Of a stretch of 64,000 nt of DNA, positions 35,601 to 46,141 are shown piece by piece. Made by a program: the position numbers and the translations under genes. The stretch comes from Tubiluchus corallicola (Eukaryota > Priapulida > Priapulimorpha > Priapulimorphida > Tubiluchidae), in NCBI GenBank assembly GCA_030141605.1, contig JAQGDQ010000123.1:496001-560000 (forward strand), read 5' to 3'. How positions within the stretch are numbered: position 1 is the stretch's first letter; each line of letters opens with the position of its first letter. The notes under the pieces were generated by a model, which ran no database searches, was not told where the DNA came from, and was given only the letters and a program-made list of their open reading frames with translations.

Positions 35601-38600
35601 TTTGTTAACTCTAGATTGCCTGTAATTTAGAGAGAGAAAATGTCTATGTTTTGCAAGTTACTCTTAACAGTACAAAGAAGAGATTTCTTACTAGCCAGTA
35701 TGTCCCACGTAAACAGATAATTTGCATGCTATCATATTTTGTACTGGACAGCAACGGTCTAGACAAAAATTTGGAGTAGTTTTTGTTAACTCTAAATTTT
35801 TATTATTAAAAAAAAGAGAAAATGTCTCTATGTTTCTTAATAGCACCAAAAGAGAACAACTGCTGCTGAGAGATTCCATGTAATCAAAGAATTTACCCTC
35901 CATTTGTGGGATATACTAGTTATTCTCAGTGCTGTTAAAGAGTGTAAAAATTCTTGTTGCTGTTTAATGTGAATATGAATGATCAAGTCCGATCCGCCGG
36001 CAGGTTGATAATGTTAGTATAATATAATGTATGCAGATTAGTGAGAATATTTTGACTATGAGAAACCAATATGTCATTCAAGAGCTGAACATAATTGCAC
36101 ATTTGTTTGTTGATAATTATTTAAGAATAAATTTGCATTTTGGGTGCCTTGTGGTTTTGCTCAGTGTTCTGATTGGCTGTATTAGAGGTTTCATTTTGAT
36201 GAATTTGTTCATCAGTGAATTCAGTTAATGAAACCGTTAAGTCAAGGTTGCTTTTCGTTGATATGTTTACCGTATATACTCGCATATAAGCCTACATCGC
36301 ATATAAGCCGACCCCCTAACACTGCTTTAAAATGGCCAGTTTTTGCAAAAACCCGTATATAAGCCGACCATCAACTTGTCTAATTTGACTCCATACCCAA
36401 TCAACAAAATTCATCCCTTTTTGTCACATTTTGTTACATTTTCTTTTTTCTCCAGGCATGGTGTATTGCACAAATAATTTTACAACTAAAATTATCAAAA
36501 TTCAGCACACTTTTAAATTCTGTGGCCGCGTGCTCACGTTTGCCTCATTGGTTTGCTGTTCCTCTATAAGCCACGTGACCCTCGTCTCCCCACGCGCTGC
36601 CTACCAATTGGCTGATGACGTCGGCTTGGTTACGGCTCGCAACTGGTGACACACAGTGGTGTATTGCTAAATAAAAAGTAGGTGGACGGCTAGTCTCAAG
36701 ACTTACCATTTTACATTCACAAATTTGAAAGAAATTGACATTATTTAAAACCGTTTTTTGAAAAAATGAAAACAAGTAGATTTAATATTAAACCTGTATA
36801 CATTTTTAATGTTTTTTATCTAATGAATACAAAAAGCAGACATTTATTGAATTGTGAATTTTTTCTAAAAAAAAAAGTGGGTGGACGGCGATCCCCCACG
36901 ATCCCCCTCCAATACACCACTGGTGACACACAACCAAATAAAGAGTCAGATAGCGATGAAAATGTGTGGCTGGAAAATTGGCATTAGTGTCTGTCCTTGT
37001 GTTCATTTTGTTTCATGTGCATATAAGCCGACCCCCTGATTTCAGTATTGTATTTTACAGTTCTAAATTCGGCTTATATGCGAGTATATACGGTATGTTT
37101 CGCTTTTTATTTGTCAAAACAGTTAAATCATTTCAACTGCAAGGTTTGTTTTACTTAATAATTTGTATACTTTTCAATTAATTTTTCATATACACTAAGT
37201 GCCTTATTAATTGTGGTGTTTCTTTTGCAATATTTCAGATTTGTTATGGAGGGGAAATCCCAAAAAGCTATTACCTTCAAAACAACAAAGAAGCTATAGA
37301 TAAGACTAAGATGGACATGGCTGTTGTGAACAAGAGGGCAAATTTTTATGTTGAACATCATGTAGGAAAGGCAGGGTCCATAATCAGGTAATGAATGACG
37401 GACTTTAAGTAGATTTCTGATTTTCTAGTAAAACAGCAAATCGTGTTTTCAAATAAAATTGAAAGAGCCCTGTTGACAAAAAGAATGTCCGAAATAAGGA
37501 AGGTGTCATTGTAGATTTTTATACTCATCCTTCCCATTATTTAAAGAATTTATGCATATTATCAGCCATAGTGACAAAATTTCTGCAGAGTAAAGTGGTC
37601 TTTTCTTTCTACCAATTAGCAATCTGTTCTAGTCCTATATTTCCACATTTCTCTATGTCATGTTATGTCTGCAAACAAAAACTCTCAAATATATGCATTT
37701 TTGTACCCAAATTAAGTTAAATTGCTTGGAGAAGTATTCTGAGAAAATTTTGTCTGCAAAAATATAACAGTGTTGTACTGTTTGACTAATAATATTTTAT
37801 ATTTTGTCCTGACATGTAGGTAAGTTTATAATCAAGGGCGGATACTGGCTTTTGAAAAATGGTGGGCCCAACAAAAGGCAGTTAATGGGTCTGGGGAAGC
37901 ATTGTAATATTCAGCAATATAGTGGTATACAGTGTACATGGTGTACTTAAATTTCATGTGTTTTGAAAAGTAGAACTCTTGTGATATAGGATTTTTATAG
38001 GTATTAAATTTTAGTAAAGCCACTGCTAGGATTTAGCAAATCGTTCTAATGCTTATAATCCAGAGAAAATATTTATTTGATGTGTTGTAAGTGCTACTGT
38101 GAAAGGGGAGCAGGTTTCTTAGACCCATCCTCTAAATCTGCAACTGATAATCCATAACCTGATCCTGAAAGGTATGGCTAGGTAGTTGCTAATTGTCTCT
38201 AAGCAGCCCTAATCAGAAAACATTATAACTGCAAATGTTAAACATTTGGTGGGTTTTCTGTGTTTTAAATATTTAGTATAACTGATTTGTTATAATTGTT
38301 TAGGTTAACGCTTCTAGTGGACCAAGTCATTTTCTTTAAAAGAGATGCACAGATAGATCTTGTTTTGATGTCTCACCAGCTTTGCTTATCACTAGTATAT
38401 CTGTATTAACAAAAAGCAGGCAACCTTATAGATTTTTTTATAATGCTGTCACACTGATCTGTTTGCAATAATTAAAACTGTCGATGTCTAAAATAAGCAC
38501 TGTAAAGTAGCTTTGGTTGAGCCATCGTTCTTCATGGGTATTGGCCATTTATAAACGTCTTTGTTTCCTACTACAAGTTAATTTTGGTTTGTTTGCAGGT

Positions 38601-38774
38601 GGGAGTTCATCACAGACGAAAATGACATTGGCTTTGGCTTGTACCTGAAAACGGATGGCACTCCCATTGAAAAACTCAAACCGTCTGATTTAACGAATGT
38701 GCGAAGCTTGCAGCGGTGTAACTGCCATCTAGTGCCAGAGACAGGAAGTTTCATTGCAGAAGTTCCAGGCATAT
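23634..38774 (+). CDS. SEC14L2-like CRAL-TRIO/GOLD lipid-binding protein (12 exons; last exon unresolved)
   Basis: Coding exons: 23634-23687, 27944-28013, 28446-28489, 29055-29117, 31416-31506, 32074-32168, 32509-32587, 33537-33617, 34543-34626, 35310-35416, 37239-37387 and 38599-38774. All have GT-AG borders and consistent phases, giving 364 residues and one base. The start MSGYFGDLSPTQSETLAE matches the MSGRVGDLSPRQ.E.L start of SEC14L2-4. The CRAL-TRIO N-terminal helices (WDDYYLRWLRARDFELKKSE) are followed by the lipid-binding domain (CGEDREGHPVMYYYFD, GITVVFDLENLALKH, LVVN-like KLNVVNAPKIFPIAYAIVKP, EEVPVFFGGQNRGPDGDPKC), then a GOLD domain (WEFITDENDIGFGLYLKT, CHLVPETGSFIAEVPGI). The family transfers hydrophobic ligands such as tocopherol, squalene or phosphoinositides. 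About 30-35 residues, the last GOLD strands after PGI, are not located. Which SEC14L paralogue this is cannot be decided by eye, so no symbol is given. Confidence 0.93.
23723..23776. repeat. Short direct repeat in SEC14L-like intron 1
   Basis: Two near-identical copies of a ~20-base word containing TTTACACCGCCAGGT lie 34 bases apart, about 40 bases into the first intron. Purpose unknown; it may be simple duplication. Confidence 0.6.
27440..27733 (+). pseudogene. C-terminal fragment of a non-LTR retrotransposon ORF2
   Basis: With one frame adjustment the translation reads LRMGYSKLN, LHKIGGANSSLCECG, EHFLSECVLYSNQRDIL. It matches the block R.GHS.LN..LHRIG...SP.C.CG......EHFL..CP.Y...R..L that follows the reverse transcriptase/RNase H region in Jockey-like elements, including a Cys-x-Cys-His-Cys knuckle. 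Nothing upstream is preserved. It lies in intron 1 of the SEC14L-like gene in sense orientation. Confidence 0.7.
29545..29700. repeat. Dispersed repeat copy 1 (pogo/Tigger-like end sequence)
   Basis: About 150 bases homologous to 35127-35275. Shared words are GCCAA..TCGCTTAA, TTTTAGCAAAACAAAAT and TATGCCAACTTTTTT.AGTCCCAAAT. Such words resemble the ends of Tigger/pogo-type DNA transposons. It lies in an intron of the SEC14L-like gene, with no boundaries or target-site duplication seen. Confidence 0.6.
31800..31831. repeat. (GAAT)n microsatellite
   Basis: Seven to eight copies of GAAT with one GAGT variant, in intron 5 of the SEC14L-like gene. Confidence 0.9.
32677..33324. mobile_element. hAT-type non-autonomous element in SEC14L-like intron 7
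   Basis: 648 bp flanked by a perfect 8-bp target-site duplication GTTTATTA (32669-32676 and 33325-33332). Ends are TAAGGGTGGGAA (left) and TAGGGGTGTACA (right, reverse complement), matching the TAGGGGTG ends common in hAT elements. The 8-bp duplication is diagnostic of the superfamily. There is no transposase; the internal minus-strand frame at 32927-33178 shows no transposase motif. Confidence 0.8.
33766..34362. repeat. 30-bp minisatellite in SEC14L-like intron 8
   Basis: About 20 head-to-tail copies of a 30-base unit, made of GAATTAGTCTGTACTTAGAC and CTATTGTTCT. Copies are highly similar, with the 30-base period kept strictly through the array. It fills nearly two thirds of the 925-base intron between exons 8 and 9. 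No unique spacers separate the units. Confidence 0.97.
35127..35275. repeat. Dispersed repeat copy 2 (pogo/Tigger-like end sequence)
   Basis: Homologous to 29545-29700 in the same orientation: ATAATGCCAACCTCGCTTAA, TTTTCAGCAAAACAAAATGT and CTTAATGCCAACTTTTTTGC. It ends about 35 bases before exon 10 of the SEC14L-like gene. Confidence 0.6.
36270..37093. mobile_element. TA-flanked inverted-repeat element in SEC14L-like intron 10
   Basis: An 824-bp element with perfect 23-bp terminal inverted repeats beginning CCGTATATACTCGCATATAA, flanked on each side by TA (36268-36269 and 37094-37095). The TA duplication indicates the Tc1/mariner/pogo superfamily. Subterminal copies of CATATAAGCCGACCCCCT occur inside both ends. 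No transposase is present. Its interior was later hit by a second element at 36654-36922. Confidence 0.85.
36654..36922. mobile_element. hAT-type MITE nested inside the TA-flanked element
   Basis: 269 bp with perfect terminal inverted repeats CAGTGGTGTATTG and a perfect 8-bp target-site duplication GTGACACA (36646-36653 and 36923-36930). The CAGNG start and 8-bp duplication are typical of hAT elements. Internally, GTAGGTGGACGGC near the left end and GTGGGTGGACGGC nearer the right are further echoes in direct orientation. There is no coding sequence. Confidence 0.88.
37388..38598 (+). other. Intron 11 of the SEC14L-like gene
   Basis: A 1.2-kb intron. A segment near 37835-37900 (AAGGGCGGATACTGG, GGTGGGCCCAACAAAAGG) looks like repeat debris, but no ends were found. 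Nothing else is recognised. Confidence 0.5.
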
Positions 38775-38958
38775 GTAAGTATATGATTATGCATTTGTGC
38801 AGCCCATCTTAGTTTTTTTAGCAAACACTATTGTTAGCCAGTTTCTGGATGAGTTAGTGCTTGTCACATAGTTCTTCTAGTTAGTTGAAAAGCATCTTTA
38901 ATGTTATTTATAGAACAGAAGAACAGAGGACAGAGATGCTTATCTATGCAGTGACAAG

Positions 38959-39476
38959 TAGGAGTGAGCATCGAATGTTCGAGTTTGAACATTCAAATCA
39001 AATTCGAACGAGTTTTTTTAGTTTGAATTCGATTCGAATGTAAAACTATAGATTCCAATATTCAGCACTTCAATCACATACATTCTTTATCATTAAAGTG
39101 ATTGAAACATCATGCAATTAGCATAATTCAGCTGTGATTTCTGTGCACAATTTTAAACAAATTATTAGTGTTTTTTCAAATTCGATTCTATAGATTCGAA
39201 TATTCATCACTTCAATCACATACATTTTTTATCATTAAAATGATCGAAACATCATGCAATTAGCATAATTTAGCTGTGATTTCTGTGCACAATTTCAAAC
39301 AAATTATTAGTGGTTTTACTGCAGAACAAAATCGAGTAATATGTATGATCCTTGTAAGACTATTTTACTGGTGATTCGAAAACTTGTTTGAAAATCTTTC
39401 AATTTGAATTTGAATTTGAAATACTGAAGCTCGTTTCGATTCGAATTTGCTTTCTGGCAGAGAATGCTCACCCCTA
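38959..39476. mobile_element. hAT-type MITE with an internal duplication
   Basis: 518 bp with ends TAGGAGTGAGCAT (left) and TAGGGGTGAGCAT (right, reverse complement), flanked by a 7-of-8 matching duplication GTGACAAG / ATGACAAG (38951-38958 and 39477-39484). The interior holds two direct copies of a ~140-bp segment (starting near 39050 and 39190) that share CACTTCAATCACATACATT and CAATTAGCATAATT. Subterminal ATTCGAA words are abundant. There is no coding capacity. Confidence 0.78.
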
Positions 39477-40207
39477 ATGACAAGGTCGTTCAACCCTGTA
39501 GGGGATGTTAGTAGATCTGGTATTTCAGAAAATTATTTCAATGGTAGTCTAGTCCTCGTCTGGAGCTTAGACTACAAAATGATCTAATTAAATTTCAAAG
39601 AGTAAGCTCTTTACAGACAGTAATTTAACATAAAAGTTACAAGGCATGAACAGAGTGAATTTTTTCAGACTGATTTTTTTTCATCAGTTATTTGACAATT
39701 ATGCATTAAAAATTGATATATAATTAAGCTATTTGCGCAATCGATGATTAGATTGCTCTAACTGTTGCTGTATGCGACTTTCCAGATATGGAAGAAAGCT
39801 GTTTTTTTGTTTAAAATGCTGAAGAACAATTGGAAGCATATTGTTATAGTACTTTACAGCAAATGAATATTGCAGGTATTCTGTTTCGTGCAGCAAGCCA
39901 CACTTGTAAAATTTCTTAGCGGAGTTTATTGTATTGTTTTTAGATGTCACGTTATTCGACAATTCGTACAGTTGGACAAAGAACAAAACACTATGGTATA
40001 AGGTTGATGTTCTTTCGCCTGATGATCGCTTGTAAAGTCTGTTCATTGTCGAGTCTTCCAGACACTTTCAGGCTTCGAGTAACAGGTATAAAGATTTGCA
40101 AAGGATATGAATTTTTGCATTAACCAAAGACCATTGCTTGTCTTTATGGCAAGTGTCACTGTGGTATGGTTGTATACATACAGGGCAGTAGCGTGACAAA
40201 GTTATTA

Positions 40208-40487
40208 CAGTAAAGTCTCAGTTAACCAGACTGATAGTCAATTATGGCAAATAACTGATTCTTGGCTAATTTGCCATAGTTATAAATCACACTACATTTA
40301 TTTGTTGCATTGTATGTAGGGTTAATTGGAAATGATGAATGTTTGAAGTATTCAGGTTTTAAGGGTCAAAAACTTCGAAAAGCAGTGCTTGACCATGTAT
40401 TTAAACACAAGGTATAAAACGTGCTACAAATAAAACACGAACTCGTTCGTTTGGTTAATAAGTGTTCGAGTAATTGAGATTCTACTG
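40208..40487. mobile_element. Pogo/Tigger-type MITE
   Basis: 280 bp beginning CAGTAAAGTCTCAGTTAACC, with a right end that reads CAGTAGAATCTCAATTACTC in reverse complement, flanked by TA on both sides (40206-40207, 40488-40489). CAGT.G..TCTC ends with a TA duplication resemble pogo/Tigger families. No open reading frame is present. Confidence 0.72.
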
Positions 40488-43400
40488 TAAGTGCAAGATG
40501 AGCGGCAAAACAATAGGTAAAACATCTTCAGTCTTTCCTTTAAGATGGAAAATGGTTGACATTATATTAGATACAATGTGCAATATAAAAGCATGATTAT
40601 AGCATTATTTAAGGTTATTTTAGCAAAATAAACTTGTTTTACAACATGAGGAATTACTATACTTAATTTTTAGATGTTATATTACTTGGAGTGATAGCTT
40701 TGAGGCTTTCCAACTGCATAACTACTTGCAGATCGTTTTAAGCAATATTATTTAACTTGATGCTGATTTTGTTATATTTAATATTTTATGTTTTAAGTGC
40801 ATTTGCTTATAACTTTGTTAATTGTTAAAGTACAGTCTAAGCTTACTTGCTATTAGTTCATTGATTATGCACCCAGAAAAGTTGTGGTGTATTGATAAGG
40901 TTGGCAGTAAGACAAGATGTGAATGTAATTGCTGTTGCACAAAAGCTTTTTGTTCAACCAGTGCATATTGAATACTATGCAACAATAATGGTAGTCAGTA
41001 ATTTGTTCATATAATTTTAAATATTTACCTCACTGAGGTCATGTAATTTATTCTAGAAGCATTGTAGGTACTATAGGTGGTTACTTTGCCATTGTTAATG
41101 TTGTATTTGTTAGTCTGTAGCACACTGGTTGTAATTGTCATTAGAGATGTATTATTAGGTGTTATTTTTTAATTTTATAGTGATTTTGTTAGTCACAAAA
41201 GCCAAAGAGTTAATGCAGTTCTTGCAGCAATGCCAAATTCTTGCCCTCGTTAGTAGTCTATTTTGTGCATTTAGGTGTTTTAGTGATACATGTGTCCATT
41301 ATGATTTATTAAGTTATAATTTGTTTGTGATTACTAATGTCTGAGTATATTGTTACGTGTTAAGGCTGAAAAGTTGTTTAAGTCATAATTATTATAAAAT
41401 TACGTTTGGCCTAGTCACCTTGCCATTATGCAGAGGTAAAACACTTTTGTTCTTTTGGTTTATGATTTCATTTAGAAGCTTTTGCTTGGTATTCCTAAAT
41501 TTATTTTTGCTTAGTGATATTATACATTTTTGCAAGTTTTCTTTTTTTACTTTTGACTGTATTATGATTGCAAATGCTTAATTGGCCCTGACAATTGATG
41601 CTAGTGTTGCTATTGCACTTTATTTTCTCTATTTTTCGCAGCATTTGTAATAGCTAAAGTTTGCCAAGTATTCCATTCCATATATTGTATGCCCAGCCAA
41701 CATTTATCTCAATACTATAGCTTGAGCAATAAGTGATTGGCTGAACTTTAATTTGCACAATTAGTTGCGAGAATTTGTGAATCATTTAGTGTATTGTTTT
41801 TGTAGCCATCTGTAATTACGCTGAGAATTTTTTTTGTCGAGCATGTATAAATTGCACACATTTTCAAAAACTCTTTATTCTCTTTCAAGCTCAACTCATT
41901 TTCGATTAAACAGCAGATAAGTTACTTATGTGTGTTTGTGAACATACTAACATGGTTTTTCATTTTTTTAGTTTTAAGTATGTCATAGCCTTCAGAATTT
42001 GATGTATAATCACAATTTGACATACTAGTAATTATTCAGACTGGTTTTAAACATCATTCATGGAGCCTTTCTATAAGGTATCTTTAACAACGAGTATGCT
42101 TAGACATATATGTAATGAATTATTACTTTTATTGGCCTCAGTTTTTCATTACTTTACATTTACTATTATTCCTAAATTCCTAGCATTCATTTTGTTTAAT
42201 TTGTGATTTGACTGTTTGGTAGGTATTATAAACTATGCTTATAATGTCTGTCATTTTCAGTATCATATTTTATTGGCATGAATGTATTACTATGATAATT
42301 TACTGTCTGTGGACTGATGAATTAATAACAACTGTTAACATCACTAATCATACGTGAAAAAAAAAATAAATGATTTAATTTAGTTTATTGATCTAGTCAT
42401 AGTCGTTTTAATACGAGTTTTTTTTGTTTAGATGTTATTAAAATTATTATGTGATTAAGTGTTAAATTATCCTAAGTTGCCTACTAATTGTATTGATGTT
42501 GTTTGTAATTAAAAGTAATAACTGTGTATAAATAGTTGGTGTTTATAATCTTGATTTTGCATTACATGTATGTTGTTAGCAATTAGAAATTTTTCACTAT
42601 GTGGCAATAATCATGAAGTCATGGATAACCTTGTCAAATTTTCATTGTTATATAATTTAGTTGTTTAGCAGGTGATGTGCAATATACATTTTCGTGTTTC
42701 AAGTTTATTGGTGTGCAGTTTTGCATTAATTATATTGTTGATACAGTTAGAAATTCTACATTGTGGAATAGTCAGTAATTGTAGATAGTACTGTTAGATT
42801 TTCATTATAGTAAATGCACAGAACTTTTTTTAGCAAGGGATAGTTATTGATACGTTTAAAGTTCATAGATTTGCATTTATCATGTGCTAATGTGATGAGA
42901 CTCGTTAGTTATAATTTTTAATGGTTATTCATTTCATCTGAATAATCTGTGATTGAAATATATTTGATTTGTTTGTTGGGCTATGGCCAGTTCTCGTAAA
43001 TTTGTTCATAACGGGTAATCAGTGTTGTTATGTTTTATGCTTTGTTATTATTATTTGTTTTGATTTGTTGATTTGATGACCATTCCAACATAAAATCACA
43101 AAGATTTGTGCTTTCATTAAGATTTTACTTGTAAGCACGTTTTGGCATTCCAGAAATGAATTCACTGAACACACTAGATAAATGAGTTATTGCAGTTTTA
43201 TTTTGGCTGTTTTTTTCATTGGAAATGCATTAAAAATTAGCATTGCAATGGACAAGTAATGATTATTAGATAGTACATAAAGTGATAATTAACTTGTAGA
43301 AAAAATATAGATATTTTAAGTATATGAAAGAAAGACTTGAAGTTGATTAGTTTGTAAGTCATTCTTAAACAGTACAATAGTTTACTGCAGAGATATACAA

Positions 43401-44502
43401 TAAACAAGTATGAGTAAATAGACAACTGTCTGTAACATTTTTCAGCATGTTGATACACGTATGTACAACTACTCCATTCAGTTATTCAATCGGCTGGAGG
43501 TATGAGGTTCAAACATATGTTAAATTATGAGGTTCAGACATACTTACAATTGAAAATATTGTTTCAGTCCACATCTTAAGCACATCTGTTGCTACTATAT
43601 ATCGTGTACATAGAATCATGGTGCACAGAACCTCATTTGCCACATGCTGTGAATCGGTGTGGACTAATTATGTTGTTGGCTTGTTGACTTTATAGGAGAA
43701 GACAAAGCTGACTGCATTGCCAACAGCTTGCAAATGGCTGCCCTGTAATTAGTTGCAAATAATAGTAACTTATACGTATAACTTTTTTAGTGAAATTAGA
43801 AAGACTCGTAGATTACTTTCGTCGAGATAATATTAATAATTTTAATACGATTGATGCTATTATATTGCTTATGGTGAACACAGCCAGGCATTTTATAGTA
43901 GCTAATTCTGTAAGTGGTATTTACTCTGCTTTGGCATTTAAGATCTGTTTTTATTTAATTTAAATGAGAAGTATCGTTCATTAAAATACTGGACAGCTGA
44001 ATTGGGACTTGGGAGACAAAAAGAAAAAAATGCTTAAAGTCAAATTTTGTGATCTCACCAATTTATGGTAAAGCAGTAGGGGCAGATGTTAAAGGAAAAC
44101 CAGTTCTTGAATTAACAAAATTTATTGCATTTTAATATACACTGAGAAGTACTGAATTCACCGCACAATATATGCACATAAGATGCCTTGCTTAAAAATG
44201 CAAAATAATTTTTTATGTTCCGCCAAACGAACCTCGCTGAGGACAAACACAAAAAATGATGTAAGCTGGTAAGTAACAGGAAAGCACGCTTTTCATCAAA
44301 TAGCAAAAAATGGTATTATTAATATCTACTATTATCGTGGGTAACTGATTTTATTATATAGTGGGCAATAAAGATTCATCAAACAGCAAAAAAATGGTAT
44401 TATTAATCTCTCGTTTTATGTTTTGGACTGCTTCTAAGTAATATAACAGCAAATGCAGCTGCAAAAAAGTTTGCTGAAGCACCTGGCAGGATAGGTGTTT
44501 AT

Positions 44503-44710
44503 ACTGAACGGCAACCATATGACGTCATTTTTCATTCAAAATGAGCACCCCAAGTGTGAAATTATCATGACTTTAAATTGACTTTACTAATTGCACCAGG
44601 CTTTAAACTGAACGGCAACCATATAACGTCATTTTTCATTCAAAATGAGCACCCCAAGTGTGAAATTATCATGACTTTAAATTGACTTTACTAATTGCAC
44701 CAGGCGCCTG
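44503..44710. repeat. Tandem duplication, 104-bp unit
   Basis: Two almost identical head-to-tail copies (44503-44606 and 44607-44710) beginning ACTGAACGGCAACCATAT. Near identity implies a recent duplication. Function unknown. Confidence 0.9.
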
Positions 44711-45584
44711 TAAACTAAAGCTGAAGTTACTGCTGAAACTTTCTTAACATTTTCCCCCCAAATGTTAAAATAAGTTCAACTTCCTAAAAGTCCTGATTTT
44801 TCCTTTAATGTATCCAGCATGACGCAAACAGGGCACTTTTTTTATTTTTTCGATAAGTTTTTAACCACTGATAAATTTAATGTGTGAAGCTTAAGAACGC
44901 GTCCGCCAGAAGACCATGCAAATTCGAAAAATTCCGGCACAAGGTTAGGTAAACCGATTCAGACCAAAGTTCGGGTATGAGGTCCACTAGTCACTAGTAT
45001 TCACTATGTGAATCTGCTTGGTCCAACTCCTCATAGTAGCAGAGGTACGACATAGGCCGATTTTCATGAAAAAGTGCCTATTTTTCTCTATTTTTTTACA
45101 CATATTTGAAGGATTAACCATGCAACAACCACTGAGTTTGAATAAATCTGACTCTGCACAGTATTGGGTCTTGTTATCTTCTCCAAAATGACTTTTCGAC
45201 TTTTGTCCCAAACCCCCCTCTTTCAGCTCGCATTACGCACAAGATGCAAATACTCCGTCATTTCAAAGTCTTATATCTTACCCACTGCGGGGGCGGGAAC
45301 AAAAATATCGATATGTATGTGAACAGAGCATCCCATCCCACTATGTTGCAGTGACAATTTCGATGGAGCGAATTTCCACCCTATTGTAAATGACCCTTGA
45401 AAGAGGCATGTATCAGGGTGAAAATATAGGTAACAACGTTCATCAAAAAGCTTCGTGTAGGTAACATGAGTTGTCAAATCCTGTCAAAATACTTCAAAAC
45501 GTCATAAATATTCATCTTTGGCAACTAGGGGCCTGGACAGCACATTGGTTAAACTACCGACAGGACTGGACTCTAGCATTCAAG

Positions 45585-45908
45585 ATGGCGGCCACTGCTG
45601 GACTAAAATGTTCGTTTTCTGGGCTGTTTACCAGCGTTAAATGCGGTATTCTGACTAGTTATCCGCACAAAACGAATATTGCGAATCTGTTAGCCTGTAC
45701 TAAAGACACTGGAGCGCATTTAGAGCGCTTCCATCTTCAAAAAATGAAATATCTACGGAATGGAAATTGCTTCTTGCAGGGACTGGAAAATGTTTTATGT
45801 ACTGTTTATTTTCTATGCTTTGTAAATGTTATGTACAGGTTATTGCCTAGTTATTACTCATTGTCTTACGTAGGCGTACAAGCCAGGACACAAAGAAAAT
45901 TGCCATAA
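45585..45908 (+). CDS. Possible small single-exon gene, unknown function
   Basis: An ATG in good context (CAAGATGGCGGCC) opens a 107-codon frame ending TAA. The N-terminus MAATAGLKCSFSGLFTSVKC is basic/hydroxylated and lacks acidic residues, like a mitochondrial presequence. A hydrophobic stretch near residues 73-88 (VLCTVYFLCFVNVMYR) could be a membrane segment. The start overlaps AAGATGGCGGC, the classic YY1 element found just downstream of many animal transcription starts. A plus-strand AATAAA lies about 240 bases downstream at 46148-46153. I recognise no family. The frame is open further upstream to about 45465, so the start is chosen on context. It converges with RAD54B. It could be a first exon or chance. 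Confidence 0.35.
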   Translation: MAATAGLKCSFSGLFTSVKCGILTSYPHKTNIANLLACTKDTGAHLERFHLQKMKYLRNGNCFLQGLENVLCTVYFLCFVNVMYRLLPSYYSLSYVGVQARTQRKLP

Positions 45909-46141
45909 ATCTGAGCGAATGCCCAAAAAGTAGGGGACAGATGGTTACCCACCTCTGGTCTCATTGACCTACAGTTATCTCATCTCTTTGTTGCAGGATG
46001 CCATTATGCAATATTGAAAGGGTCGGTTAGTTGCACAAAGTTACCCTACCTACATCTGTATATTAAGTCACTAGAGTTTCTGTGCTAAATTAAACTTTCA
46101 CTTGCACTGGCCTTTAAAAGCTTTTATCGATAAATTAACTT

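Larger units (their letters stand above)
38775..45470. other. Region downstream of SEC14L-like exon 12, last exon not identified
   Basis: The donor ATAT|GTAAGT at 38774/38775 requires another exon starting in phase 1, but no segment resembling the expected YVLRFDNTYS-like end of the GOLD domain was found. A phase-compatible acceptor at 40671/40672 gives YVILLG and then a hydrophobic tail with no family resemblance. An acceptor at 43695 opens a coding-looking EDKADCIANSLQMAAL ending in TAA at 43746-43748, but in this phase it would read TGA. The rest is AT-rich and without recognised genes. The minus frame 39729-40046 (105 codons) matches no family I know. Confidence 0.4.

Noticed and set aside
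39660-39720. Candidate SEC14L terminal exon reading LFDNYALKIDI after an acceptor-like TTTCATCAG
   Set aside because: It resembles the expected FDN.Y motif but is in the wrong phase for the exon 12 donor; in phase it hits TGA at once.
39729-40046. 105-codon minus-strand frame, suspected transposon protein
   Set aside because: No recognisable transposase or reverse transcriptase motif; left unassigned.
43696-43748. Short coding-looking peptide EDKADCIANSLQMAAL after an acceptor
   Set aside because: Splicing directly from exon 12 creates TGA at the junction, and the peptide has no known similarity; it could only be used after an unseen intermediate exon.
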